Below are positions 7,339 through 17,552 of a DNA stretch of 64,000 nt, one piece after another. Numbering within the stretch: position 1 is the stretch's first letter; each line of letters opens with the position of its first letter. The notes beneath the pieces were generated by a model that worked only from the letters and a program-made list of their open reading frames with translations, was not told the DNA's origin and made no database searches. The translations under genes and the position numbers were made by a program. Origin of the DNA: Planctomycetia bacterium (GTDB lineage: Bacteria > Planctomycetota > Brocadiia > Brocadiales > Brocadiaceae); NCBI GenBank assembly GCA_015075005.1, contig JABTVC010000002.1:1346259-1410258 (forward strand), given 5' to 3'.

Positions 7339-9117
7339 TTATAATGTCTTGTACTCTTTCAGTAATTTTCTGAATTTGTTAACCGTCACTTCATATGCCT
7401 TTTTTCCGGCAAGGTCGACCCCGGCGTCCTTCAGAATTTCAAGTGGCTTTTTGTGCGATCCCGAGCCCAGAAATGTCAGATAATCTTCGACCGCACCTTT
7501 TTCGCCGGAGGTTACCCGCTCGGATAAAGCTATTGCCGCGGACAGACTGGTAGCATATTTGTAGACGTAAAAGGCATTGTAAAAATGGGGAATGCGCGCC
7601 CACTCGTAGTGTAACTGCTCATCAATAACCATTCCCTTACCCAGATAGGCCTCAAGATTTTTCCGGTAGGCGTCGGTGATGCTTTTTGCCATCAATACCT
7701 TGCCGGATTCAGCCATCTCGTGAACGTCCTTTTCGAAATTCGCAAACATCGTCTGCCTAAAGAAGGTGGCCTCTATGCGCTTCATGGAGTGATACAGGTA
7801 GAACTTTTTCTCTTCGCCGGATTCGACGGTCTTTGACATGTGATCAAACAGTAGCGCCTCGTTGAACGTTGAGGCGATCTCAGCTAAAAATATCGGATTT
7901 TGATAATAGATATAGGGTTGGTTTTCAATAGAGTAATCCCGGTGCAGGCAATGTCCGAACTCGTGGGCAAAGGTTGAGACGTCAGAGAATTTTTCTGTAT
8001 AATTCAAGAAAATTAGTCCCCGGCTTGCATAACTCCCCCAGGAGAAGGCCCCTGATCTTTTGCCGGGAGATTCGAATACATCGATTACCCGTGCACGAAC
8101 AGTGGCATCATATTTCCTGAGATATTCCACACCGAGGGGTGCAAGCGATGTACGAACCAGTTCAATTGCCTCTTCATAGGAATATTTTTTATCCACATCA
8201 CCAATTAGAGGGACATAATTATCATAGAAGTGTAATTCTTCTATTCCAAGCTCTTCCTGTTTTAGGACATTGAACTCGCTGATCACATCGATGTTTTCTT
8301 TTACAATCTCAACGAGATTACTGATTACTGTGGTTGGCAAGTAATCAGGAAACAAGGACATTTCCTGCATGGACGCGTAGTTGCGCACCTTCGCCAGCTT
8401 AATATTTGCAAGTACGTTTGCAGCATAGGTATTTGCCAGTACATCTACATTCTGCTGGTAAGGCCGGTAATAATACTCAAACGCTTTTTGACGTAGCGCC
8501 CGGTCAGATGATTCCAAGAGTTGCGCATACCTCGCATGAGAAAGACGGATTATTTCGCCTTTATGCTCAAACTCTCCGAATGAAATATTGTTATTATTAT
8601 AGGCCGAAAAAATATCATCAGGCTTTTTTAAGGCAATTTCCAGTTCCGCCAGGACAGTCTCCGTCTCTTCAGAAAGGACATGAGGATTATATCGGGCATA
8701 GCCTTCCAGAAAGAAGCGATATCCGGCCAGCTGTGCATTTTTATGAATCATGGTATCGATATCGTCCCGTGATAATGACGACAACTCTTTTTTTATAAAA
8801 ACGGTTTCAGCAGAAATCATTGAAACAAGCAGTTCAATACGCCCTTTCATCTCTTCGTATACGGCATTTCGGGTATCCTCAAAAAAGCGGACATGCGCAT
8901 ACACATATAAATTTTCTCTCATGATTGAATGGTCAATATAAAACTGCATGAACTGCCCGAGTTTGCATGGATCAGCAAGTGCGCCTTTGAACTCAAGAAG
9001 CTGGGGAAGTCCTTTTTCCACCTTCCGGTAGTCTTCTTCCCAATTGTCATCCGATGCATACAAAACGGACACATCCCACTTGTACTTTTCTTCCATTTGA
9101 TCTCTGTTTTTGTTCAT
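7339..9117 (-). CDS. pepF: oligoendopeptidase F (M3 family zinc peptidase)
   Basis: A 592-residue cytoplasmic metallopeptidase that degrades short peptides. The zinc site HEFGHCLH (HEXXH) lies near residue 387, with a supporting glutamate in the downstream segment FLAEIASTFNEALLFDHM. Length and N-terminal domain layout match the M3B/PepF family. The preceding bases give a modest ribosome site. It is followed on the same strand by nothing closely linked, and a GIY-YIG gene ends just upstream of its start (five bases apart), so those two may be co-transcribed. Confidence 0.92.
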   Translation of the reverse strand: MNKNRDQMEEKYKWDVSVLYASDDNWEEDYRKVEKGLPQLLEFKGALADPCKLGQFMQFYIDHSIMRENLYVYAHVRFFEDTRNAVYEEMKGRIELLVSMISAETVFIKKELSSLSRDDIDTMIHKNAQLAGYRFFLEGYARYNPHVLSEETETVLAELEIALKKPDDIFSAYNNNNISFGEFEHKGEIIRLSHARYAQLLESSDRALRQKAFEYYYRPYQQNVDVLANTYAANVLANIKLAKVRNYASMQEMSLFPDYLPTTVISNLVEIVKENIDVISEFNVLKQEELGIEELHFYDNYVPLIGDVDKKYSYEEAIELVRTSLAPLGVEYLRKYDATVRARVIDVFESPGKRSGAFSWGSYASRGLIFLNYTEKFSDVSTFAHEFGHCLHRDYSIENQPYIYYQNPIFLAEIASTFNEALLFDHMSKTVESGEEKKFYLYHSMKRIEATFFRQTMFANFEKDVHEMAESGKVLMAKSITDAYRKNLEAYLGKGMVIDEQLHYEWARIPHFYNAFYVYKYATSLSAAIALSERVTSGEKGAVEDYLTFLGSGSHKKPLEILKDAGVDLAGKKAYEVTVNKFRKLLKEYKTL

Positions 9118-9122
9118 AATAT

Positions 9123-9401
9123 TTATTTCCCTATTTCCCTTACTTTGATTTTACCAGCTACGAACATCTCTTTTTTGATCTTTGATAGTTTTTTTACCTT
9201 TGCCTCAATCTGTAACGCCATACTCCTGCTTCCAATCTTCTTTTTCATAACCAACGTTAAAGGGGCTTTCCCCCGTAAACATTTTGCTCCTTTTTTATCA
9301 TTACTTGTATGTTCTGCAAATCTTCTTTCCACGTCTGTGGTAATGCCTGTGTATAATCTTCCCTGTTTACATCGTATGATATACAAAAACCAATTTTTCA
9401 T
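9123..9401 (-). CDS. GIY-YIG domain protein (UPF0213/YhbQ-like)
   Basis: A small single-domain GIY-YIG nuclease-superfamily protein of about 92 residues. The family core is visible: the N-terminal WFLYIIRCKQGRLYTGITTD supplies the Y-x-Y...G-Y/T elements, followed by the conserved Arg in ERRFAEH and the catalytic-type Glu near IEAKVKKLSK. I choose the inner ATG at 9401 because family members start MKNW; five extra upstream codons are possible. Biological role of this family is poorly defined. Confidence 0.8.
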   Translation of the reverse strand: MKNWFLYIIRCKQGRLYTGITTDVERRFAEHTSNDKKGAKCLRGKAPLTLVMKKKIGSRSMALQIEAKVKKLSKIKKEMFVAGKIKVREIGK

Positions 9402-9474
9402 TTTTAAACGTCTCACGCAGGCATAGGCAGCGCGAAGAATTGAGCGTCTGCATGCATGCCATTGTTATATTTCT

Positions 9475-9927
9475 TCAACCCTTACAATATTTTGTCAGAA
9501 AGCGATCCAGTTGGCAGGCGAACAACTGAATGTCTTTCCGGCCAAACGAAGAGGGGCCTCCGGTAATTATACCGCCGTTCCGGAGTTCATTCAAAAGATT
9601 GCGCATAGCCAGCCGATGTTTTACGTTTGCTTCCGTATAAAGCTCACCTCGTGGGTCAATTGCATATCCGCCCTTCTCAACGACACGGTCTGCAAGCGGT
9701 ATATCAGCGGTAATAACCAAGTCACCCTGTTGAACCATCTCAACGATACAATTATCTGCCACATCAAAACCGGCAGATACGGTAATACTTGAAATATATA
9801 CCGATTGAGGAACCTTCAAATGCTTGTTCGAAACCATGATCAACGGAACCCGAACGCGCTCAACTGCCCGGAACAGGATATCCACGATTACACCGGGAAA
9901 TGCATCAGCATCGACGAGTATCTGCAT
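9475..9927 (-). CDS. yaiI: UPF0178 (DUF188, YaiI/YqxD) family protein
   Basis: A protein of 150 residues matching the DUF188 family, thought to have a PIN/NYN-like fold of unknown function. It has MQILVDADAF at the start and then VISADIP-like residues (VITADIPLADRVVEKGG) and RGELYTEANVK. The ATG at 9927 is favoured: an upstream in-frame TTG at 9942 exists but GGAAGGG sits between them as a likely ribosome site. It follows the yaeQ stop closely, so the two form an operon. Confidence 0.85.
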   Translation of the reverse strand: MQILVDADAFPGVIVDILFRAVERVRVPLIMVSNKHLKVPQSVYISSITVSAGFDVADNCIVEMVQQGDLVITADIPLADRVVEKGGYAIDPRGELYTEANVKHRLAMRNLLNELRNGGIITGGPSSFGRKDIQLFACQLDRFLTKYCKG

Positions 9928-9942
9928 TCTCTGCCCTTCCAA

Positions 9943-10491
9943 TTAACTTTCCTGTTCTTTCCACCTTATCGGACAAATCTTTACGGTTTTATCCTTACCT
10001 GATATCCATATTTCTCCTCCCTGGATGGTACAGGGGAAATCCATAGAGCGTTGCGCCAACGCTGCCATTTCCTGAATGGTTTCCGCAGGCAGGTTTATTA
10101 CCGATAGATTTTTAAACCGATTAATATCGGGATGTATCTTTTTCCACCAGGCGTTTGCGCTATTGCCGCTATAGGTGTAAATAATAACCTCTTTGGCACG
10201 GCCACAGGCCTTGCGGATCCGTTTCTCATCTGGCTGCCCGATGTCTATCCACACCTCAATATTCCCGTTTAAATCTTTTCGCCACAGGTCTGGTTCATCG
10301 CCGCTGCTCACGCCTTGAGTGAAGATAAGGTCTTCGTGGGCGTTGAGGACAAATGCCACTAAACGCGCCATCATACGGACGTCGTTTTCTGAAGGATGTC
10401 GTGCGATGGTGAGCTTATGATCGTGGAAGTAATTACGGTCTATATCAGCTATGTTCAGCTCGACCTTAAATATTGTTGCTTTTATTGCCAT
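9943..10491 (-). CDS. yaeQ: YaeQ family protein
   Basis: A 182-residue protein with the typical YaeQ beginning (MAIKATIFKVELNIADIDR) and conserved YSGNSANAWW and DEPDLW segments. YaeQ has a PD-(D/E)XK nuclease-like fold, but its function is not settled. It precedes the yaiI homologue with almost no gap, implying joint transcription. Confidence 0.88.
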   Translation of the reverse strand: MAIKATIFKVELNIADIDRNYFHDHKLTIARHPSENDVRMMARLVAFVLNAHEDLIFTQGVSSGDEPDLWRKDLNGNIEVWIDIGQPDEKRIRKACGRAKEVIIYTYSGNSANAWWKKIHPDINRFKNLSVINLPAETIQEMAALAQRSMDFPCTIQGGEIWISGKDKTVKICPIRWKEQES

Positions 10492-10969
10492 TGTTATGAT
10501 TCCCTGTCCGACGAAATTGCGTTACCCTGCAAACTATGCGTCATCATTTGATGGTTATTATTTTATAAATACGTTATGATATAATAATTCTGTGTAAAAT
10601 GAAACTGATATCAACATCCGGCATTATGAGGGGAGATTTTTGAAATGGTCAGATTAATAAACAGGACGAAACATCTTTGCTGCTATGGAACGCAAGTCTT
10701 TTTTATCTTGGTTCTGCTCGGCGCCTGGGCATTGCCCGCATATGCGCAAGAAAATTTATGGAAGGAACTCAATGATAAAACTACCTCGCTTTTACAAAAA
10801 AAGAGATATGCGGATGCCATAAAGGCGGGCGAAGAGGCATTGCAGGTAGCGAAAGATACATTTCCTTCCGGCAATACCCGTATTGCTGATTCAATGAACT
10901 TGCTGGGAATACTTTATAGAACCTATGGCAGATATGCCGAAGCAGAGCCTCTCTTTCAGCAGGCCCTTA

Positions 10970-10977
10970 CTATTTAC
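10970..10977. repeat. left target-site duplication of ISL3 copy 1
   Basis: CTATTTAC, identical to 12308-12315 at the other end of the element. Confidence 0.93.
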
Positions 10978-12307
10978 GGTTCTTCTCCAAATTAGTCAAT
11001 AGAAATTGAGGAGAAATTTCATTAAATCATTGAAAAGAGTGGACATTTGGTGTTTCCTATATACCGATATATAACTTATTTACAGGAGGCCAGCAATGTC
11101 CACGTTAAGTATATTACCCTATTTCCTTTTTCAGCGGGTAAGAATTACTAAGCAAACTGTTTTTTCTGATGCTGAGATATCCCAGCTTACTGCAGTACCC
11201 GATGAACGATTTCACCCAATATGTCATGTGTGGCAGCAAAGCACAGCGCATTTATCGTCACGACAAACGAGCTTTGCGGGATATGAATCTTGGTTCTGTT
11301 CGCGTATGGATAAATTGTTCGTATCGTAAGATAGCCTGTGAGTCATGCAATCGAATCGTAGTTGAAGACTTAGGTTTTTTCAACCTTACAGTCGTGTTAC
11401 GCATCGTTTAGCAGCGTATATTCACGAACTGTGTAAAATGTTAACCATTACCGAAGTTGCAAAACATTTTGGAATGAACTGGAAAACAGTAAAAGCAATC
11501 GATAAGTTTTTCTGGAACGACAATACGCGCAGACTGACTATCAGCATCTTCGCATACTGGCAGTAGACGAAATCTCTGTTAAGAAGGGACAGCGCTATTT
11601 GACCGTTGTTCTGGACTATCTGAGTGGTCGGGTAGTCTGGGTGGGTAAGGAAAGAACAAAAGAAACCCTGAAACCTTCTTTGCCGGTATGACAGAGGAGG
11701 AAAGACAGTCTCTTGAGGCCATTGCCATGGATATGTGGGGCCTTATATTCTTGCAGTAAAAAGCATGTGCCGCATGTCAAGATAGTCTTTGACCTGTTTC
11801 ATGTAGTATCAGGTTTTGGTAAAGTTATTGACAAGGTACGAAATGCTGAATACCAAAAAGCGTCGAAAGAGGACAAGGACGTCTTCAAGGGTTCAAAATA
11901 TCTTTTGTTAAAAAACAAACGAAATATTCGCAGGAAAAAACACCGAGAACATCTCAAACAGCTCTCTTGTCGCTCAATGAAACAATAAATACCGTTCTGA
12001 TTCTTAAAGACAAACTCAAACATATTTGGACTTATACCTCACGGACGTGGGCGAGAAAAGCCATTGACGAATGGTGCCTTTTAGCGAAAACGATAAACCA
12101 TTCTGTTGTGCATAAGTTTGCAAACATGCTTATGAAACATAGCTATGGAATCTTGAATCACTGTGACTATAAAATTCATACGAGTAAACTCGAAGGGGTT
12201 AATAATAAGATCAAGGTTATCAAAAGAAAAGCTTATGGATTTCATGACGAACGGTACTTTTCATTAAAAATTATACAAGCTTTTGCAAACTAATTTGGAG
12301 AAGAACC
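10978..12307 (+). mobile_element. ISL3-family insertion sequence, copy 1 (1330 bp)
   Basis: The element is bounded by 19-bp perfect terminal inverted repeats (GGTTCTTCTCCAAATTAGT at the left and its complement at the right) and flanked by the 8-bp direct repeat CTATTTAC (10970-10977 and 12308-12315). ISL3 elements make 8-bp duplications. A second copy lies at 27463-28765 in the opposite orientation. Confidence 0.93.
11096..12293 (+). pseudogene. ISL3-family transposase, multiply frameshifted
   Basis: A strong GGAGG precedes the ATG at 11096. The product is spread over several frames: an N-terminal zinc-binding/HTH part (CESCNRIVVEDLG, then LTITEVAKHFGMNWKTVKA), the DDE start AVDEISVKKGQRYLTVVLDY, EAIAMDMWG, and a C-terminal KLEGVNNKIKVIKRKAYGF typical of ISL3 transposases. 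At least four single-base frameshifts break it, for example around 11510-11570, 11690 and 11965, so this copy cannot make a full transposase as written. Confidence 0.85.
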
Positions 12308-12315
12308 CTATTTAC
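12308..12315. repeat. right target-site duplication of ISL3 copy 1
   Basis: CTATTTAC, identical to 10970-10977. Deleting one copy together with the IS restores the TPR reading frame. Confidence 0.93.
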
Positions 12316-12938
12316 AAAGAATCCCTTGGTTCTGACCATCCCTCTGTTGCCAAAGTATTGTATGAGATTGGAGAAAACTTTCTCCTTCAAGACAAATATG
12401 CTGAAGCAGAGCCCATTTACAAACAATCTCTCGGTATCTATGAGCATGTGTTTGGCCAGGAACATCTCCGTGTTGTTAACGTCCTGAACAGATTGGGAGA
12501 GCTTTATCAAGACCAAAAGAAATATGCGGAAGCGATACCGTTCTACAAAAGAGCCCTGGCCATCGAAGAAAAAACACTTGGCCCAGACCATCCAGACCTT
12601 GCCTCCGCAATGAACAATCTGGCAACGCTGTATTACTATCAGGGTGAAAACATGATGGCCGAGTCTCTTCATAAACAGGCGCTTGAAATATACGAAAAAG
12701 AATATGGCAAAGACCACCCTTTGATTGCAACCGTATTGGAGAAAATGGCAGTATTTTATGAGGGAACCGGAAGGAAAAACGAAGCAAAACAATTAACAGA
12801 AAGGGCAAAAAAGATTTATTCAAATTATCAGAAGTAAGATATGGTGTTGTTTCCCCATGCCAATTGAATTTGAGTGTGTGCCATATGTTAAACATTTGCA
12901 TATCCTTACCCCAGAAAGGGAAGAGAAAAGATTTTTTG

Positions 12939-13373
12939 TTAAAGCTTAAGTATATTTAATCCTGACACAGGATCAAACTCCCGCACCGCATTGATTCCAT
13001 TGAGTTCGATTATTACCGCCTCGAGGACGAGAAATGTCTGAGAATTTTCCCTCAGGCATCCGACTTTTACGGCATCTTTTTTACCAAATGCGGCATGCAA
13101 ATGGACCTTCGGCTCATTGTTTTGGTAAAATATTGTACCGAAACCGACGACTTCATGGCTTTCGCCAAGTTCTCTCCATACGGGGGTTGGAGGGAGTTCA
13201 TCTTTTTCAGGCCCTACCACGATCCTCCCCTCACGCATGCCTCCTAACAGATAAAATGCAGCTGCGCGTATCCCTTCTTTTTTTATTATGCTACCGAGAT
13301 TCCCAAGGACATCTTCTTTGTCTTCAAATCTTGCGACAACAACCCTTCCGACCTTACCGACCTGATATTTCAT
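12939..13373 (-). CDS. PPC/DUF296 domain protein
   Basis: About 144 residues of the PPC (plants and prokaryotes conserved, DUF296) fold. Conserved elements are the phosphate/DNA-contact-like start, AAAFYLLGGMREGRIVVGP in the middle, and a His-rich PKVHLHAAFGK that in family members binds a metal. The ATG at 13373 is chosen because TAAGGAGGG stands eight bases upstream; thirteen in-frame codons above it are probably untranslated. The family contains DNA-binding proteins in plants, but bacterial roles are unclear. Confidence 0.82.
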   Translation of the reverse strand: MKYQVGKVGRVVVARFEDKEDVLGNLGSIIKKEGIRAAAFYLLGGMREGRIVVGPEKDELPPTPVWRELGESHEVVGFGTIFYQNNEPKVHLHAAFGKKDAVKVGCLRENSQTFLVLEAVIIELNGINAVREFDPVSGLNILKL

Positions 13374-13419
13374 TCCAAAAACCCTCCTTACATAAATTGT
13401 TAACTTTATCACTGAGTAG

Positions 13420-13478
13420 AGACGCGACGCTTTGCGTCTCCGGAGATGGATGTCCCGCTGTCGCTCACAATGACACTT
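13420..13478. repeat. hairpin plus REP-like sequence
   Basis: GAGACGC and GCGTCTC form a short hairpin, followed by CTGTCGCTCACAATGACA, which resembles the CGCTCGCAATGA words of the intergenic repeats at 2363 and 24335. Confidence 0.4.
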
Positions 13479-13679
13479 GTAGTTGGTCTAAAGCAAGTTG
13501 CTCATGATACTATTACCGGTAGCTTAAATAAATAAAATTATTGTGTCAATATGGAAAGAGAAATTTCCTTGAAAGCGTTGAAAATACAGGTAAAATCGAA
13601 GGCAGGGAAAAAAGGTAATAAAGCGTTAAAGCATGTATAAATGCCGGGAAACAGATTGTCATTAACTTTGGAGGTGGAT

Positions 13680-15308
13680 ATGAAACAAGATGATTTTAAA
13701 AATGCCGCAGAATGCTGGAAGGTTATCCTTTCAGACGTAAAAAGGAACGCCAACCTTCTCAACGAAATTAGAAGGTTTACCATGGAAAACAGTACGCCCA
13801 CCGATGTAGTTTTTGGCACCTCCGGCTGGAGAGGTGAGACAGGCACGGATTTTACCTTTAGCAATGTACGCATTGTAACGACTGCAATTATAGAAATGTT
13901 CAAGACGGGTGGGCAAGAGGTGATGGAGTCGCTTGGAGTAAAGGATTTTGATGAGGTAAAAAGGCGGGGTGTAATAGTCGGCCATGACAACCGGTTTTTA
14001 GGGCCTGAATACGCTTCATCTGTGATGGGTTTACTTACGAAAGAAGGGATAAAGTTCTACTATGCTGGCGAGTCTATTACACCTGAATTATCTGCCGCCA
14101 TTGATATGTTGCATGCGGCATGTTCAATAAATCTTACCCCTTCACATAATCCGGCGAATTATTCCGGATTTAAGTTTAATCCATCGGACGGTGGCCCCGC
14201 AGGTCCGGAGATAACAAAGGTTATTGAGGAAAATGCAAACAGAATGATGGCTGAGAAGGCGGTGATACACGAGGTAAAGCCAGAGCATTTTCATACAATA
14301 GATACGATAAAGCTTTATGGGGACTTCCTCAAAAAGCGCGGTACTTTGGACTTTGAACGGATAAGACGTTTTATAAAAGAGGAAGACTGTCTTCTTTGTA
14401 TCGACCATATACACGGCGCTACGAGGAGAAGGCCCAACATGCTCCTGGGTGAGAGCGCTAAGATACAATATCTGAGAACGGAAGACGACTATCTCTTTGG
14501 AGGCATACCACCCGAACCTTCAGCAAAAAATATGAAGGGGGTGATGGATGTGTTGGGAAGGAGTACCTGTAAATTCAGGCTGGGTGTAATCATGGATCCC
14601 GACGGTGACAGGATACGGTTTACGGATGGGAACGTGGATATTACCATGAACCACTACGGGGCTATGGCGTTGCATTTTTTGCATGAATACAAGAATATTT
14701 CAGGTGTATTAGTAAAATCAGTAGCCACAAGTAATTTTGGAAATGCCATTGCAGAGAAGCTTGGTATCCCCATACGGGAAACGGCAGTTGGTTTTAAAAA
14801 TTTCCGGCCCTATATGCTTCAGGATGCAAAAGAGAGGGCGATACTCTCCTACGAAGAAAGCGATGGTATTTCGGGTTATAATAATACGCTCGAAAAGGAC
14901 GCTATGTTCGGACTTTTACTTGCTATTGAGATGATGGCCGTTACAGGAAAAAATATCGGTGCGTACCTCCATGAACTTGAGGAAAAATTTGGTGCTTATT
15001 TTCCGGAAAGGGCTAGTGTGGTGGTCGACCGTTCGCTGGCAGGAGCACCGCTTCTTAAAAAGCTTTCACGCCTCAAGGATAAACTTTCTGTTGGAAACGC
15101 AGTAAGGATTGGTAAAAATACGAAAAAAATTAAGACGGTAATAAGCATAGATGGAATAAAGGTGGTACTCGATGATAACTCATGGTTATTAATAAGGCCG
15201 TCAGGTACAGAGCCGAAGGTAAGATTTTACGTAGAGACACGGTCTTCTGAGGAACTGAAAGATATAATTGAGACAGCTGAGAGGTTGACACACGAGGCGC
15301 TTGCCTGA
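13680..15308 (+). CDS. phosphohexomutase (phosphoglucomutase/phosphomannomutase family)
   Basis: A 542-residue alpha-D-phosphohexomutase that interconverts sugar 1- and 6-phosphates. The four family signatures are present in order: the phosphoserine loop TPSHNPANYSGFKF (about residue 153), the Mg-binding DPDGDRIR (about 305), the sugar-binding EESDG (about 393) and the phosphate-binding RPSGTEPKVRFY (about 506). EESDG in place of GEESGG makes the substrate (glucose, mannose or another hexose) uncertain. The ATG at 13680 is preceded by GGAGGTG at ideal spacing; a longer reading from 13641 lacks this. The gene stands alone. Confidence 0.9.
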   Translation: MKQDDFKNAAECWKVILSDVKRNANLLNEIRRFTMENSTPTDVVFGTSGWRGETGTDFTFSNVRIVTTAIIEMFKTGGQEVMESLGVKDFDEVKRRGVIVGHDNRFLGPEYASSVMGLLTKEGIKFYYAGESITPELSAAIDMLHAACSINLTPSHNPANYSGFKFNPSDGGPAGPEITKVIEENANRMMAEKAVIHEVKPEHFHTIDTIKLYGDFLKKRGTLDFERIRRFIKEEDCLLCIDHIHGATRRRPNMLLGESAKIQYLRTEDDYLFGGIPPEPSAKNMKGVMDVLGRSTCKFRLGVIMDPDGDRIRFTDGNVDITMNHYGAMALHFLHEYKNISGVLVKSVATSNFGNAIAEKLGIPIRETAVGFKNFRPYMLQDAKERAILSYEESDGISGYNNTLEKDAMFGLLLAIEMMAVTGKNIGAYLHELEEKFGAYFPERASVVVDRSLAGAPLLKKLSRLKDKLSVGNAVRIGKNTKKIKTVISIDGIKVVLDDNSWLLIRPSGTEPKVRFYVETRSSEELKDIIETAERLTHEALA

Positions 15309-15893
15309 GAGTTCTTTACACAAGGTACTGCACCGCACTGGCTTTTCAGCTTTTAGAAGCGTTGGAATTTGGAATAATGAGAGGAGGAATGGGCATCATG
15401 GTGCCAGAAAGAAGAGAAGAAATTGTCTTCTTTGGTATGAAATCCCTCATTGCTGGCACTTTAGCCACTTGTCTAACGGGTGATCAAGCACACGAATTAA
15501 ATATTTGACATATAGTTTTTTTTTTTTATAATTACCACACTTCTGTTTTTTTACTGCAACTTTTGGTGCAAGGCTTTAATTTTGTGGTTAATTTAAGCCA
15601 CATATTTTTATAAAATATTTACGTTGTTTTCACTTTAGGTGTAATAAATCATTGTTTATGAATAGGTTGCTGCATTTTTTTGTTTTTCTTTGCTTTGGTA
15701 CAATACGTGCTAACTTGTGCCCGTATTGTTTTTGGAGCATTTCATGAAAATACTACTGAATATTTTAGTTGAATGACCATAAATGCAGTAATCTTACGTG
15801 TTACGTTAAGAACTGTCAAATATCGTTGCAGCTGTAAATTAACACTGTGATAATACAAAGTAGAATTTAGTTCATCGACGGAGGTTTAAGGAA
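15309..15893. other. AT-rich intergenic region
   Basis: No ORF with a ribosome site is seen. A run of twelve or more T lies near 15518, with very AT-rich sequence down to the cytochrome gene, consistent with a promoter region. No clear stem-loop follows the phosphohexomutase stop. Confidence 0.5.
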
Positions 15894-16424
15894 TTGGTAA
15901 GAGAGACTTTTTTGGCAGGTTTGATTGCATGTGTATGCATGTTTGGAACTCAGGGGTTTGCCGAAGAGGCACCCAAGGGTGAGAAGGAAAAGAGTGAATT
16001 GGCCAAGATTATGGGTGAAATCGATAAAAGCTATAAGGCAACAGAGCAAATATCCGGATATTATAATTACACCGATAACGATTGGAAGGTTATCTTAGAA
16101 TCGAGTACAAACATTATTCAATTGACAAAGACAGTCATTCGTAAGTTTTCGCGTCCTGATGACAAAAAATATCAGGATCTGAACAAGATGATGCTTTCAG
16201 AGGCTGAAAAGATGTTGGAAGTCGTAAGCCGTAAGGATGAGAAAGGGGCGTTAGAAGACGCACAATGGCAAGTGCGGCGACTAAGGCAGACCTGTGCTGT
16301 GTGTCACAAACATTTAGGAATTCATATTTATCCGCAATTGTACCCTGGCAAAAAGGAAGAATTACAACCTGGGCAAGAGGAAATTCCTGCACCAAAAGAA
16401 TCGGAGGTTCCAAAAGATTGGTAG
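15894..16424 (+). CDS. class II-type c-type cytochrome (c'/c556-like), exported
   Basis: A 176-residue exported protein beginning at TTG with GGAGG nine bases upstream. A signal peptide ends near GTQGFAEE. The body is predicted mostly helical, and the single heme site CAVCHKH lies near residue 138, toward the C-terminus as in four-helix-bundle class II cytochromes. A Pro/Glu-rich tail of about 30 residues follows. A second class II cytochrome and a class I cytochrome lie downstream on the same strand, so this is a small cluster of periplasmic (or anammoxosomal) electron carriers. Confidence 0.85.
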   Translation: MVRETFLAGLIACVCMFGTQGFAEEAPKGEKEKSELAKIMGEIDKSYKATEQISGYYNYTDNDWKVILESSTNIIQLTKTVIRKFSRPDDKKYQDLNKMMLSEAEKMLEVVSRKDEKGALEDAQWQVRRLRQTCAVCHKHLGIHIYPQLYPGKKEELQPGQEEIPAPKESEVPKDW

Positions 16425-17095
16425 CGAATATTTATGAGGGATGTTAAAAATATGGAAAGGCAAACGATTGGATTTTGTTAAGTTTCCTGCGTTAGGGTGA
16501 ACAAAGTTTTTTCTTGACTCGTTTTGTCCCTAATGATATAGTGGCAAAGATTGTGAATTCTAAATTACCCAGGTGAGACCTTGTTTTGAAATTAACAGCA
16601 GAGTGCCTTGATATGCGTTGTAAATAAGAGCTAATCTTATTGGTAGCGGCTGCCATAAAGTTGGCTGCTATCCGCTTGCCATCTGTTTTCCCATACTTCT
16701 TTCTGCGCTAAAGACACGTGAGTATTTACTCAAAAAACAACCATAATCACCTTTTTGTCTCACTTTATTGAAGGGATGAATAAAGATAAATCCAGGGTAT
16801 TTATGTATGCAAGCAGCAGGTTGATGGATAGTTGTTTGTTTTTATGTATTATGAAAAAATTTATGATGTCTTGCACTATGCAATTGTTTATTTTTAGTTA
16901 TGAAGGGAGGTGAAAGAAGTATCTTACGATAGTAGGAGGGGGAGAGTATATCTGAATTTCAGAAATACCGGAAGAATGAGTGCCCTTTCTTGTTGAGGTG
17001 GTTTTATTATAAAAGAAGAATTGTTTTCGGAGAAATTGATAAATAGTTTGGATGTTTATAAGTATTTTTAAAAAAGGAAAGTGAGGAGGGGAAAG
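16425..17095. other. long intergenic region before the second cytochrome
   Basis: About 670 bases without a supported gene. An imperfect hairpin (GGTAGCGGCTGCCA with TTGGCTGCTATCC) lies near 16640-16675, and purine-rich, ribosome-site-like stretches occur near 16905-16945 without a following ORF. It probably contains the cytochrome promoter. Confidence 0.4.
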
Positions 17096-17506
17096 ATGAG
17101 TCTAAAAAAAGGTATATTCGCCGGGACGTTCATATTGTTCATCGCTGCGGTGTCATCAGTTAGTTATGGACAGGCAACCCAGGGCGAGGTATGTAAAAAG
17201 ATGTGGGATAACTTTCAAACAATGAGGGCAATGACAGGACTTTCTGCAGCTAATGAAAGCGAATTTGGCAAATTTGCAAAAGCAGCAAAGGATATTATTG
17301 CTGATACTGAGACTTCCAAGAGCAAATTCGCATCAGATAAAAATTATAATGTTTTGAATGATGAGGTTCTTTATCATGCAAATGAAATTGATAAGGCATC
17401 AACAGACAAAGATCTGGAAGAAATTCAAGTACAATTCAGGAGGCTAACCATAGCCTGCAGGAATTGTCATAAGATTTATAGGTCAGAGCTAAAGCTCGTT
17501 CCGTAA
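17096..17506 (+). CDS. class II-type c-type cytochrome (c'/c556-like)
   Basis: A 136-residue exported protein. The ATG at 17096 is preceded by GAGGAGG at ideal spacing. A signal peptide ends near VSYGQA. The single heme site CRNCHKIY lies near the C-terminus, the class II arrangement, and the helical body has regularly spaced Lys and Asp/Glu. It is related in layout to the gene at 15894. A class I monoheme cytochrome follows 46 bases downstream, probably in the same transcript. Confidence 0.88.
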   Translation: MSLKKGIFAGTFILFIAAVSSVSYGQATQGEVCKKMWDNFQTMRAMTGLSAANESEFGKFAKAAKDIIADTETSKSKFASDKNYNVLNDEVLYHANEIDKASTDKDLEEIQVQFRRLTIACRNCHKIYRSELKLVP

Positions 17507-17552
17507 TATACTTAAAATATTCTACACAATAAAAATGAGGAGGAATTGAATA

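Larger units (their letters stand above)
10645..12837 (+). pseudogene. exported TPR protein gene split by an ISL3-family insertion
   Basis: Codons at 10645-10977 encode a signal peptide (cleavage near ALPAYAQE) and the first TPR units; codons at 12316-12837 encode the rest, ending NEAKQLTERAKKIYSNYQK. If the IS and one copy of the 8-bp duplication are removed, the reading frame joins exactly as ALTIY-KESLGSDHP, giving 284 residues with 42-residue kinesin-light-chain-type TPRs (repeated YAEAEPLFQQAL, YAEAEPIYKQSL, YAEAIPFYKRAL). GAGGGGA precedes the ATG. The coding halves are otherwise intact, so the insertion appears recent. The first half now ends at a TAG within the IS left end. Confidence 0.9.
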
